DNA of 7,460 bases from an uncultured Fretibacterium sp. GTDB taxonomy: Bacteria > Synergistota > Synergistia > Synergistales > Aminobacteriaceae. The notes below the pieces were generated by a model that was not told where the DNA came from, made no database searches, and saw only the letters and a program-made list of their open reading frames with translations. Shown one piece after another: positions 1-5,221 of the stretch. Location of the stretch: NCBI GenBank assembly GCA_905373185.1, contig CAJPSE010000076.1, positions 1 to 7,460 on the forward strand, written 5' to 3'. Numbering within the stretch: the first letter of the stretch is position 1; each line of letters opens with the position of its first letter. Both the position numbers and the translations under genes were made by a program.

Positions 1-190
1 GGCCCAGGATGATGAAGGTCGCCGTCCTCTTGCCGTAGCACTCCATGCGGTTCGGGCAGTTGGCCTCCTGGCACACGGTGTTCAGGTGCAGGCCCCTCAG
101 GAGCTCCTCGACCTCCTGGAACGGGCGGCCACCCTGGATTTTGATCTTCAGCCACTCAGGCTTGCGTACCGCTGTCTTTGCCGTTGTCAT
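1..190 (-). CDS. lipA: Lipoyl synthase LipA, N-terminal part (runs off window)
   Basis: Radical-SAM enzyme that inserts two sulfur atoms into protein-bound octanoyl groups to make lipoyl cofactor. Only the first 63 codons are present; the 3' part lies beyond position 1. The protein starts [18 protein letters not shown]. It then shows the LipA-specific auxiliary-cluster motif CX4CX5C (Cys40, Cys45, Cys51, in the context [12 protein letters not shown]), followed by [11 protein letters not shown], which in the family leads straight into the CTRxCxFC radical-SAM motif, not visible here. The ATG at 188-190 is preceded by AGGGAGGG (199-206, minus strand) with 8-nt spacing. The gene starts 48 nt after the lplA stop on the same strand, so the two are probably co-transcribed. 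Identification is firm from the cysteine motif; whether the remainder is intact cannot be seen. Confidence 0.93.
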   Translation of the reverse strand, partial: MTTAKTAVRKPEWLKIKIQGGRPFQEVEELLRGLHLNTVCQEANCPNRMECYGKRTATFIILG

Positions 191-238
191 GGTCCGATCC
201 CTCCCTGTTGTCTTTTCTGAGATGGTCTTGTTCCGGCC

Positions 239-1237
239 TCAGGCCGCGTCCGTGGCCCGGGCGGCCAGAAGGTCCTCGATCAGCACCTCGTTCTCCATCC
301 CGTGGATGTAGTCCCCGGCCCGGATGCCCTCCAGGCACCGAACCAGGGCGCCGCGCTCCAGGGCGTTTCCCTCCAACCGCTGCGCCAGCTCGAAGATGTC
401 CCGGTCCCCGAAGAAGTCCCCCAGGATCTCCGCGTGCCGGATAACCCCCTCGGCGACCTCAAGGCGGTACCCGATCATGCCGAAGGGGTGGTGGACGTCG
501 TAGCTGTGGGTGAAACGATACCGAACCCCCAGGTTCCAAGCTGGGGAGTCGAAGCGCTCCCGCTTGATCCGCAGCACCTCCCTCAGCTCGTCCTCGCGGA
601 GGACGTACGTCTCACGGATGCCGTAATGCTTCATGAAATGTCCCTTCAGGTACTCCATGAACGCCCGCACGTCCATGCGGACGTATTCGGAGAGCGTTCC
701 GATCCTGCTGGCGACGGACTGGATCTGCTTGTTCACGAGCTTGACCGGGTTGGGCCGCAGGGCCTTGGAGATGGCCTCCATGTCCACGTCGAACAGGAGC
801 GTCCCGTGGTGCAGCACCCGGTTCTCGTACCGGAACTGGGCGTTTCCGGAGACCTTTTTGCCCTCCACGGTGATGTCGTTTCTACCCGTGAACTCCGCGT
901 CTATTCCGAGCTGCCTCAGGGCATCGACGACCGGGGAGGCAAACTTGAGGAACGGGTTTTCCCCCTCGTCGCGGAAGGGGGCAATGAGGGTGTACTGGAG
1001 GTTCTTGAGGTCGCAGTAGATGGTGCCTCCGCCCGAGAGCCGGCGCACTACCCGGATGCCCTTTTCCTCGGCGTAGTCGGCGTCGTACTCGCAGCGGGCG
1101 TCCTGGTTGCGGCCGATGAGGATCGTCGGCACGTTCTGCCAGACCATGAAGACGTCCTCCCGGACGTTCTTCAGCAGGTACTCCTCCAGGGCGTGGTTGT
1201 ACGAGGGGTCGGTGGATGGATTTTCTATCAGAAGCAA
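239..1237 (-). CDS. lplA: Lipoate-protein ligase A
   Basis: Cytoplasmic ligase that activates lipoate (and usually octanoate) with ATP and transfers it to a lysine of lipoyl domains such as GcvH or E2 subunits. The 332 aa match a full-length bacterial LplA with a C-terminal accessory domain. Visible family motifs: RRLSGGG (residues 65-71) with TIYCD; GRNDI (118-122); KKVSGNAQ (127-134), in which Lys128 corresponds to the adenylate-binding lysine; HHGTLLFDVD (143-152). The accessory domain runs from about residue 230 (WNLG) to GDFFGDRDIFELAQRLEG (273-290). The start is TTG (1235-1237), chosen because TGAGGAGG lies 8 nt upstream and the protein begins exactly where the family does. lipA follows after 48 nt. 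With LipA, this enzyme could serve both salvage and, by loading octanoate, synthesis. No lipB is visible in the window. Confidence 0.93.
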   Translation of the reverse strand: MLLIENPSTDPSYNHALEEYLLKNVREDVFMVWQNVPTILIGRNQDARCEYDADYAEEKGIRVVRRLSGGGTIYCDLKNLQYTLIAPFRDEGENPFLKFASPVVDALRQLGIDAEFTGRNDITVEGKKVSGNAQFRYENRVLHHGTLLFDVDMEAISKALRPNPVKLVNKQIQSVASRIGTLSEYVRMDVRAFMEYLKGHFMKHYGIRETYVLREDELREVLRIKRERFDSPAWNLGVRYRFTHSYDVHHPFGMIGYRLEVAEGVIRHAEILGDFFGDRDIFELAQRLEGNALERGALVRCLEGIRAGDYIHGMENEVLIEDLLAARATDAA

Positions 1238-1245
1238 GGGATATA

Positions 1246-1253
1246 CCTCCTCA
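1246..1253 (-). promoter_or_regulatory. Ribosome binding site fixing the TTG start of lplA
   Basis: The minus strand reads TGAGGAGG, followed by 8 nt and TTG. This near-perfect Shine-Dalgarno site supports the non-ATG start. Confidence 0.85.
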
Positions 1254-1268
1254 ATGTCGTGTTCTTAA

Positions 1269-1302
1269 CATTGTACATCTCATTGCACACCCCATTGTAC
1301 AC
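1269..1302 (-). repeat. Three 10-bp direct repeats at 12-bp spacing upstream of lplA (candidate operator)
   Basis: Plus-strand copies are CATTGTACAT (1269-1278), CATTGCACAC (1281-1290) and CATTGTACAC (1293-1302), separated by CT and CC. On the minus strand the outer two read YGTACAATG, so each contains a TACAAT that could serve as a -10 element. No convincing -35 was found at 16-18 nt from any of them. They end about 15 nt upstream of the lplA Shine-Dalgarno site. The regular spacing near one helical turn suggests cooperative binding of a regulator, or an array covering the promoter. The function is inferred; the repeat itself is plain in the sequence. Confidence 0.6.
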
Positions 1303-1392
1303 CACGCGGCCTGTCGTGGGCATCCTTGTGCGGGTCCCTGCGCTTACGCGGATGGCGCCGCAGCGCCCCTGGCGGTATGCACGGCGATGGGT

Positions 1393-1423
1393 GAGGCCGG
1401 CCGTCCAACGGACGGCCGGCCTC
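1393..1423 (-). terminator. Perfect 14-bp hairpin with 3-nt loop, probable terminator
   Basis: Arms 1393-1406 and 1410-1423 (GAGGCCGGCCGTCC and its exact complement) flank the loop AAC (GTT on the minus strand). It lies 49 bp past the stop of the lipoprotein gene and before the lplA control region. No T-tract follows on either strand, so it is not a classical intrinsic terminator. It may act as a transcript-end stabiliser or a bidirectional pause. Confidence 0.55.
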
Positions 1424-1471
1424 CCGGTGCGATCAGGCACGCATGGCCTCACCTTTTCATTTTACGATCGT

Positions 1472-2728
1472 TCATTCGCCCGCGTAATAATCCAGGCCGA
1501 TGGGGTCGGGCGTATCCCCCGCGCCGTGCATCAGGCCAACCTGTTTTATCGATCCGCCGCTCCAGACGAGAGCGCTCGTGCAGTCCGCGACGGAGGAGTC
1601 GTAGCCGTATCCGGCGATGCTCCCGACCTGGCTCGCGTCTCCCTTGATGGAGCCGGACGTGGCGCAGCCGGTGATGCGATAGATCGAGGGGGTCGGGTGC
1701 TCCTCCAGGAACGCCGACAAGAAGAGGTTTCCGCCGATCAGACCGCCGACCCGCTTCGACGAAGGCGAGACCGTGATGTCGACGTCGGCAGAGCAGTTCC
1801 GGATCAGGGTGGGGCTGCTCTTGTCGTAATTGCCGGCGTGTCCCGTCAACCCGCCGACCATGAAGCTCTTTTCGTCCGAGGCATCGATGGTCGCCTTTAC
1901 GGCGCAGTTCTCCATGACCGGCGATTCCTGGATGCAGCCGACCAGCCCTCCTACGGAAAAAGCCCCGAATCCCTTTGCCGTGACGTTCCCCTCTGCCGTG
2001 CAGGCGCGGACGGTCAGCCACTTGCCGCCCCCGCAGATGAGGCCAAGCCCCTGCATGTTCTTCCCGTTGGAGGTTACGCTGGCGTTGGCGGAGCAGTTTT
2101 CGATGGCGCCGTACCCCATTCCCGCTATGCCGCCAACGGCGCCGACCATGTAGCCTTCCACCCTGTTCCCGCCGGTCAGCTTGATGCCGGTTATCCCGCC
2201 GTTGATCACCCCGACGACGCCCCCAACCATGCAGGCGCCTTTGACGTCCGCATTGCTGAGGGTCAGGTTCCGGATGGACGGGGAAGCGGCATTGCCCATC
2301 ACGAAGCCGAACAGCCCGACGCCTACGGTCTCGGGGCGGTTGACGGTCAGATTCGAGATCGTGTGCCCGTCGCCGTCGAACCGGCCCACGAAGGCAAGCG
2401 AGGATTTGGCGACCTCACTTTTTTCAGGGTCGTCGCTCGCCATGTTGAACGTGCCGATCGGGTCCCAGTTGCCGTATGACGACAGATCAATGTCCGAAAC
2501 CAGAATGAACGCCTTGTCCCGGTAGCCGTTGATCTTCGCGAGCTGTTCCGCCGTCGCGATCCGGTAGGGGTCCTCCTGCGTCCCCTGCCCTCCCGCAAAG
2601 GGCGGTGCCGCATTTTCGCTCTTTCCGCTCCCTCCGCAGCCTCCGTTCGCCAGCAACACGACACCCAGAAGGAAGAGCATGACGATATTCAACGCCCCGC
2701 GCCGGCTTCTCAGGCTAAGGTTTTTCAA
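1472..2728 (-). CDS. GLUG-repeat secreted/lipid-anchored protein
   Basis: Predicted cell-surface protein of 418 aa. The N-terminus MKNLSLRSRRGALNIVMLFL is basic then hydrophobic, ending LLANGGC: a signal peptide with a possible lipidated Cys31. The lipobox is atypical because Asn, not Leu, sits at -3. Next comes GTQEDPYRIATAEQLAKI (about 49-66), the usual lead-in of GLUG proteins. Then follow about eight repeats of 25-38 aa (about 135-394) of the form VGGLVGxxx...NCxaxxxI, for example VGGIAGMGYGAIENCSANAS and VGGLVGCIQESPVMENCAV. Such repeats are expected to stack as a beta-helix. No enzymatic motif was seen; an adhesive or matrix role is the family-level guess. The start is TTG at 2726-2728: AGGAGG lies 8 nt upstream, whereas the in-frame GTG at 2735-2737 overlaps the Shine-Dalgarno itself. 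Confidence 0.85.
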   Translation of the reverse strand: MKNLSLRSRRGALNIVMLFLLGVVLLANGGCGGSGKSENAAPPFAGGQGTQEDPYRIATAEQLAKINGYRDKAFILVSDIDLSSYGNWDPIGTFNMASDDPEKSEVAKSSLAFVGRFDGDGHTISNLTVNRPETVGVGLFGFVMGNAASPSIRNLTLSNADVKGACMVGGVVGVINGGITGIKLTGGNRVEGYMVGAVGGIAGMGYGAIENCSANASVTSNGKNMQGLGLICGGGKWLTVRACTAEGNVTAKGFGAFSVGGLVGCIQESPVMENCAVKATIDASDEKSFMVGGLTGHAGNYDKSSPTLIRNCSADVDITVSPSSKRVGGLIGGNLFLSAFLEEHPTPSIYRITGCATSGSIKGDASQVGSIAGYGYDSSVADCTSALVWSGGSIKQVGLMHGAGDTPDPIGLDYYAGE

Positions 2729-2734
2729 TTGAAG

Positions 2735-2742
2735 CACCTCCT
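2735..2742 (-). promoter_or_regulatory. Ribosome binding site fixing the TTG start of the GLUG protein gene
   Basis: The minus strand reads AGGAGGTG, then CTTCAA, then TTG AAA AAC. The longer GTG start would lie inside this site, so TTG 2728 is preferred. Confidence 0.75.
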
Positions 2743-2820
2743 ATGGATAATTTAGCATCTCTGCCTGTAATCCTATAATGAAGCAGTATGACACCACAAA
2801 CAAGAAAACGCTTATGCGGG

Positions 2821-2853
2821 AGGAAATTTTTAGTCATGAGAAAGGAAATTTTT
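2821..2853 (+). repeat. 11-bp direct repeat, 22 bp apart, likely regulator binding sites
   Basis: AGGAAATTTTT occurs at 2821-2831 and again at 2843-2853, two helical turns apart, ending 10 bp before the plus-strand -10. The second copy lies within an imperfect palindrome, GAGAAA...TTTCTC (2838-2856), which covers the -35 position. Direct repeats spaced about two turns and reaching the -35 are typical AraC-family half-sites. The neighbouring regulator gene is the obvious candidate to bind them, but this is inference. Confidence 0.5.
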
Positions 2854-2860
2854 CTCGAAA

Positions 2861-2869
2861 TGGTATAAT
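2861..2869 (+). promoter_or_regulatory. Extended -10 promoter for the AraC-type regulator
   Basis: TGGTATAAT is a perfect extended -10 (TGnTATAAT). No good -35 lies 16-18 nt upstream, as often holds for extended -10 or activator-dependent promoters. Transcription would start near 2876, giving a leader of about 56 nt to the ATG at 2932. Another TATAAT at 2774-2779 is a weaker alternative. Confidence 0.6.
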
Positions 2870-2893
2870 ATTTCAGTTTGTGCGGACTGACAA
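2865..2893 (-). promoter_or_regulatory. Minus-strand sigma70-type promoter for the GLUG protein gene
   Basis: On the minus strand, -35 TTGTCA (2888-2893) and -10 TATTAT (2865-2870) are separated by exactly 17 bp; each hexamer matches 5 of 6 consensus bases. The start would be near 2858, with a leader of about 130 nt. Its -10 overlaps the plus-strand -10, so the two divergent promoters probably cannot be occupied together. Confidence 0.6.
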
Positions 2894-2931
2894 AAGGTCT
2901 GATGGCTTGTTGAGGGACGGCTTGTCGGGAA

Positions 2932-4002
2932 ATGGAAGCCCATAATGAATTTGGAAACCCATATGAATGGAAACCCGTCATGATGGCACGGTCTTGCCGC
3001 GTCACCTTCAGGGATCACATAGAGTTTTTCGAGGCAATTCATGAGACGGGGAGGCCCGTAAACATCTCGGATGCGGACGGCCCGGAGGATGGGCTTGTCT
3101 CCCTGTCGGCTCCATTTGCGGAGATCCTTCTGGAAAACCACAGCCTGTTCCACGGCGCGAGCCTGAACATCCTCGAGATCTCGCCGAGGGCGGACATCGT
3201 CATCCCCTACGATTTCGGCGGCGGCGCCCTGGGGATGGACTACCTCGCAGACGGCTCCTACCTCCTGGACGAGAGCAGCGGCAGGATGGTTTCCCCCGGG
3301 GACCTCTTTCTGATGCCGCCGTCGGGCTGCAGGGGCAGCATGGTCTTTCGCGGCGGGAGGCCGAGCAGGACCATCGCCTTCGGCGGCCCCGGGAGGATAT
3401 TGTCGGACCTCCTCGGGGAGGACGGCGGCAAATTATGGGCAGAAGCGCTCAGAGCGGGCGGAGAGTACGGACGCGGACCTCATTTGCTGCGTGCGCCGCA
3501 GTGCATGGCCGGCTCCTTTCTGCAGATGCTGAATTGCGACTATCCGGCTCGGGCCAGGCGCTTGTTCCTCGAGGGCAAGCTGATGGAAGTCCTGTCGCGG
3601 ATCCTCGCCAGGGGATTGCCGGCTGAGGAAAACGAAAGGAGCGGCGGGGACGCATTCGAGCTGGAGCGGATCAGAATGATTCCGGGGATCCTGATGGAGC
3701 GCATAGACAACCCTCCGTCGATCTCCGAGCTCGCCCATGAGCTGTCCGTCAACTCCACCACGATGAAGAAGGGCTTCAAAAATATCTTCGGAGAGCCGAT
3801 TTACACCCACCACAGGAACCTGTGTCTGAGCCTGGCCGCGACGCTGCTGCTCGAGACGGATAAATCCGTCTTGGAAATTGCCTCCGACGTCGGCTATTCC
3901 AACAGCGGAAACTTCGGCAGCGCCTTCAAGAGACGCTACGGCGTCTCTCCGGTCCGGTACCGGCGGAATGGGCGCAGCGCATGGCCGCTCCCGGAGCCCT
4001 GA
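2932..4002 (+). CDS. AraC-family transcriptional regulator, PchR-like
   Basis: DNA-binding regulator of 356 aa. The N-terminal part (about 60-160) looks like a cupin-type effector domain with SPGDLFLMPP (121-130). A linker helix RLFLEGKLMEVLSRILA (210-226) is typical of PchR-like regulators of siderophore uptake. The C-terminal AraC domain has a first helix-turn-helix at about 263-283 (SISELAHELSVNSTTMKKGF) and a second at about 313-334. The signature reads GYSNSGNF then AFKRRYGVSPVRYRR (321-345). The start is uncertain: the ATG at 2932 has only GGGA almost touching it, and ATG codons at 2980/2983 are in frame without a clear Shine-Dalgarno. An in-frame stop at 2911 limits the 5' end. The last 11 residues (NGRSAWPLPEP) run into an apparent ABC-ATPase remnant. 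Siderophore-type regulation is inferred from family resemblance and that remnant. Confidence 0.88.
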   Translation: MEAHNEFGNPYEWKPVMMARSCRVTFRDHIEFFEAIHETGRPVNISDADGPEDGLVSLSAPFAEILLENHSLFHGASLNILEISPRADIVIPYDFGGGALGMDYLADGSYLLDESSGRMVSPGDLFLMPPSGCRGSMVFRGGRPSRTIAFGGPGRILSDLLGEDGGKLWAEALRAGGEYGRGPHLLRAPQCMAGSFLQMLNCDYPARARRLFLEGKLMEVLSRILARGLPAEENERSGGDAFELERIRMIPGILMERIDNPPSISELAHELSVNSTTMKKGFKNIFGEPIYTHHRNLCLSLAATLLLETDKSVLEIASDVGYSNSGNFGSAFKRRYGVSPVRYRRNGRSAWPLPEP

Positions 4003-4163
4003 GGGTGGGCGGCACGGACGAGATCCTGCGGGAGGACCTGCTGAGCGAGGTCTACCGCACGAACGTCAGGATGGTCTATGTGCGGGAGGTCGGCAGGATG
4101 GCCTGCCTCGCCTCGAACCCGGATGCCGGCCCCGAATCCTTTGCGGGCGACGATACGCGATAA
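3993..4163 (+). pseudogene. C-terminal remnant of an ABC transporter ATPase (FecE/FhuC/BtuD type)
   Basis: In a frame different from the regulator's, the DNA reads GALRVGGTDEILREDLLSEV then YRTNVRMVYVREVGRMACLA before a stop at 4161-4163. This matches the layout of the last ~45 residues of iron-siderophore and B12 importer ATPases: a G..(V/A).G step, then xEIL..E.L..VY, a short variable strand and GxxM. No Walker A, signature or Walker B precedes it, because the DNA upstream codes for the AraC protein. It is therefore read as the tail of a deleted gene whose junction lies at roughly 3965-3993. An ATG at 3981 could in principle translate it as a 60-aa peptide, but it has no visible ribosome site. 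The call rests on remembered family pattern, not a search. Confidence 0.5.
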
Positions 4164-4211
4164 GGAACGGGAGCTTCTTCGGACAGCGAGCCGACCGTGC
4201 ACCGTGACGGA

Positions 4212-4233
4212 GACGAATCCCCGGGGATTTGTC
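4212..4233 (+). terminator. Hairpin after the regulator/ABC remnant, weak terminator candidate
   Basis: GACGAATCC (4212-4220) pairs with GGATTTGTC (4225-4233) around a CCGG loop, with one G-T wobble. The outer bases CGGAG (4208-4212) and CTCCG (4241-4245) can alternatively pair. No T-tract follows, so termination would be inefficient. Confidence 0.35.
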
Positions 4234-4266
4234 CCCGTCGCTCCGGTCCCACAGTCTCCCCACATA

Positions 4267-4272
4267 TATAAT
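4267..4272 (+). promoter_or_regulatory. Possible -10 of the ATPase fragment
   Basis: TATAAT lies in an AT-rich stretch 43 bp upstream of the ATG at 4315. No recognisable -35 lies 16-18 bp upstream, so this is a weak call. Confidence 0.3.
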
Positions 4273-4314
4273 AAGCTTGATGAGTAGAAAAGCCTGATGA
4301 TAGGAGGGGCGGGC

Positions 4315-4539
4315 ATGTTGGAGAGGATTACGTTCGATAAGTTTACCGCCTTTGAAAAGTTGGATATCAGGTTCTCCCCAGGGATCAATGTTTTTATCGG
4401 GGAAAACGGGACCGGAAAGACCCATATCCTCAAGGCCGCCTATGCAGCCTGTGATATTGCCAAAAGCAAGGAAAGTTTTGCCGAAAAGATCAATAAAGAC
4501 ACCGCAATTTTGTGTTTTTCGGCCGTAAACGATAAATGA
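4315..4539 (+). pseudogene. N-terminal fragment of an AAA/SMC-like P-loop ATPase
   Basis: The ATG at 4315 has AGGAGG 7 nt upstream (4302-4307). The 75 codons read MLERITFDKFTAFEKLDIRF, then SPGINVFIGENGTGKTHIL with a perfect Walker A (GENGTGKT), then KAAYAACDIAKSKESFAEKI. This is the start of an AAA_15/AAA_23-type ATPase that normally runs to 350 or more residues. Family resemblance fades after SFAEKINK (about position 4497), and the frame stops at 4537-4539. No signature, Walker B or further family-like frame is seen downstream. It is therefore a truncated gene, cut by deletion or replacement, with its ribosome site still intact. Base composition is visibly poorer in GC than the flanks, hinting at separate origin. 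Related ATPases occur in defence and DNA-repair loci, but nothing here fixes a role. Confidence 0.7.
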
Positions 4540-4545
4540 TATAAT
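4537..4545 (+). promoter_or_regulatory. Extended -10 promoter of the candidate RNA gene
   Basis: TGATATAAT is a perfect extended -10. It begins exactly at the TGA stop of the ATPase fragment. No consensus -35 is present. Predicted transcription start is about 4552, one base before the first paired base of the RNA fold. Confidence 0.6.
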
Positions 4546-4551
4546 AACCAA

Positions 4552-4723
4552 GAAGTCCCGCCCAGGAGAGGTTGGACGGGGTTGTTTCCTGGGCTGCCGA
4601 AGCGGGGCCGATTTCCCCACCTCGGACTTACGCCCTGACGTGAGGGATTACGCTTTGAAAAGCCGAAGAAGTTCGGCGAGGGCTCGTAAGAGTGTTGCTA
4701 GCGCTCTTACGAGCTTTGTTATT
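4552..4723 (+). ncRNA. Candidate structured small RNA (~170 nt), family not recognised
   Basis: A stand-alone transcription unit: extended -10 (4537-4545), predicted start 4552, intrinsic terminator ending about 4723. Visible pairings: P1, AAGT(C) 4553-4557 with (G)ACTT 4625-4629; P2, GCCCAGGA 4560-4567 with TCCTGGGC 4587-4594 (8 bp, 19-nt G-rich loop); P3, CCGA/TCGG (4597-4600/4622-4625) plus GGGG/CCCC (4604-4607/4615-4618) separated by a symmetric 3x3 internal loop; P4, CCCT/AGGG (4633-4636/4643-4646); P5, GCCGAA-GAAG-TTCGGC (4662-4677); then the terminator stem. P1-P3 make a three-way junction. It was compared by eye with RNase P RNA, tmRNA, SRP RNA, 6S RNA and glycine, lysine, TPP, SAM and B12 riboswitches, and no signature matched. 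No gene follows within 490 bp, arguing for a trans-acting RNA rather than a leader. Confidence 0.55.
4682..4723 (+). terminator. Strong intrinsic terminator of the candidate RNA
   Basis: GCTCGTAAGAGTG (4682-4694) pairs with CGCTCTTACGAGC (4702-4714): 13 bp including one G-T wobble, loop TTGCTAG. TTTGTTATT follows on the plus strand. Confidence 0.85.
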
Positions 4724-5132
4724 CTCTCCACGCTATCACCCCCTTTCGGGGGGATGCCCCAAACAGCTTCGCTCTATGTTCTGAGCGCCTCTCCTATCTT
4801 CTATTTTATCGTACTTATGACACAAGGAAGAAGCTGGGTGCTCCTGGAGGCCGCCCACTCGGTAGCACCCTGGATATAGGGAGCCGAGGTCCCACAGGAG
4901 GGCTGCAGGAAGGTGGCCTGGGTCCCTTGCCCGGGGGACTAAATATGTGTTTTTGTTTTAATCAGCGCTTCCCTAAGATCGACAAAGGCAGCTAGATCGA
5001 AGGTTTTGCGTATCAACCGAAGTCGGTCTTATGCCTTCTCCTTTCCACCGAGCCCTTCTCCACCGAGCCCTTCTCCACCGAGCCCTTCTTCCTCGAGATG
5101 GATGGGCCTTTCATATCCGCCGATATCCGCTT
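4724..5132 (+). other. Non-coding stretch with hairpins, rod-like fold and T-rich tract
   Basis: No convincing gene was found on either strand. The stretch holds a hairpin CCCCC-TTTC-GGGGG (4739-4752) and a GGGTGCT/AGCACCC stem (4836-4842/4864-4870). There is also an alternative rod: CAAGG/CCTTG (4823-4827/4925-4929), GCCGCCC/GGGCTGC (4850-4856/4900-4906, one mismatch), CTCGG/CCGAG (4858-4862/4884-4888) and CCCT/AGGG (4868-4871/4878-4881). Finally GGTCCC (4921-4926) pairs with GGGACT (4935-4940) ahead of a T-rich run ending about 4959, which could terminate a transcript. A second RNA gene is possible, but no good promoter was found for it. Confidence 0.4.
5045..5089 (+). repeat. Three perfect tandem copies of a 15-bp unit
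   Basis: CCACCGAGCCCTTCT is repeated at 5045-5059, 5060-5074 and 5075-5089 without a mismatch. It lies in non-coding DNA about 45 bp upstream of the helicase-like gene promoter. Perfect identity points to recent slippage or selection; copy number may vary between strains. Confidence 0.9.
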
Positions 5133-5161
5133 TTCACGGCCGGCACGCTATCCTCTATAAT
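5133..5161 (+). promoter_or_regulatory. Promoter of the helicase-like gene
   Basis: -35 TTCACG (5133-5138) and -10 TATAAT (5156-5161) have a 17-bp spacer. Transcription would start near 5168, giving a leader of about 54 nt. Just upstream (5113-5130) ATATCCGC occurs twice with a 10-bp period, and the same stretch contains the inverted repeat ATATC-CGCC-GATAT, a possible activator site. Confidence 0.65.
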
Positions 5162-5221
5162 AAATAAAAGACCGAAGGCGGCGGAAACGCCGCGAGACTT
5201 TTCAGACAAAGGGTGTTGCGC

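Noticed and set aside
302..2479. 725-codon open frame on the plus strand across lplA and the GLUG gene
   Set aside because: It lies opposite two recognisable genes; long antisense frames arise from high GC at third codon positions. The translation has no family-like motif.
2735..2737. GTG as start of the GLUG protein gene
   Set aside because: The GTG is part of the AGGAGGTG ribosome site; the TTG 8 nt after AGGAGG fits better.
4552..4723. Glycine or lysine riboswitch, suggested by GCCGAAG and AGGAGAG
   Set aside because: The other conserved blocks are absent and no matching downstream gene exists within the window.
4640..4879. 79-codon plus-strand frame downstream of the ATPase fragment
   Set aside because: It runs through the strong terminator hairpin and has no ribosome site or recognisable sequence.
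4821..4960. T-box riboswitch (AAGGTGGCC...GTCCCTT resembles a T-box and antiterminator)
   Set aside because: The ACCGCG part of the T-box and a stem I with specifier loop are missing, and no amino-acid or tRNA-synthetase gene follows.
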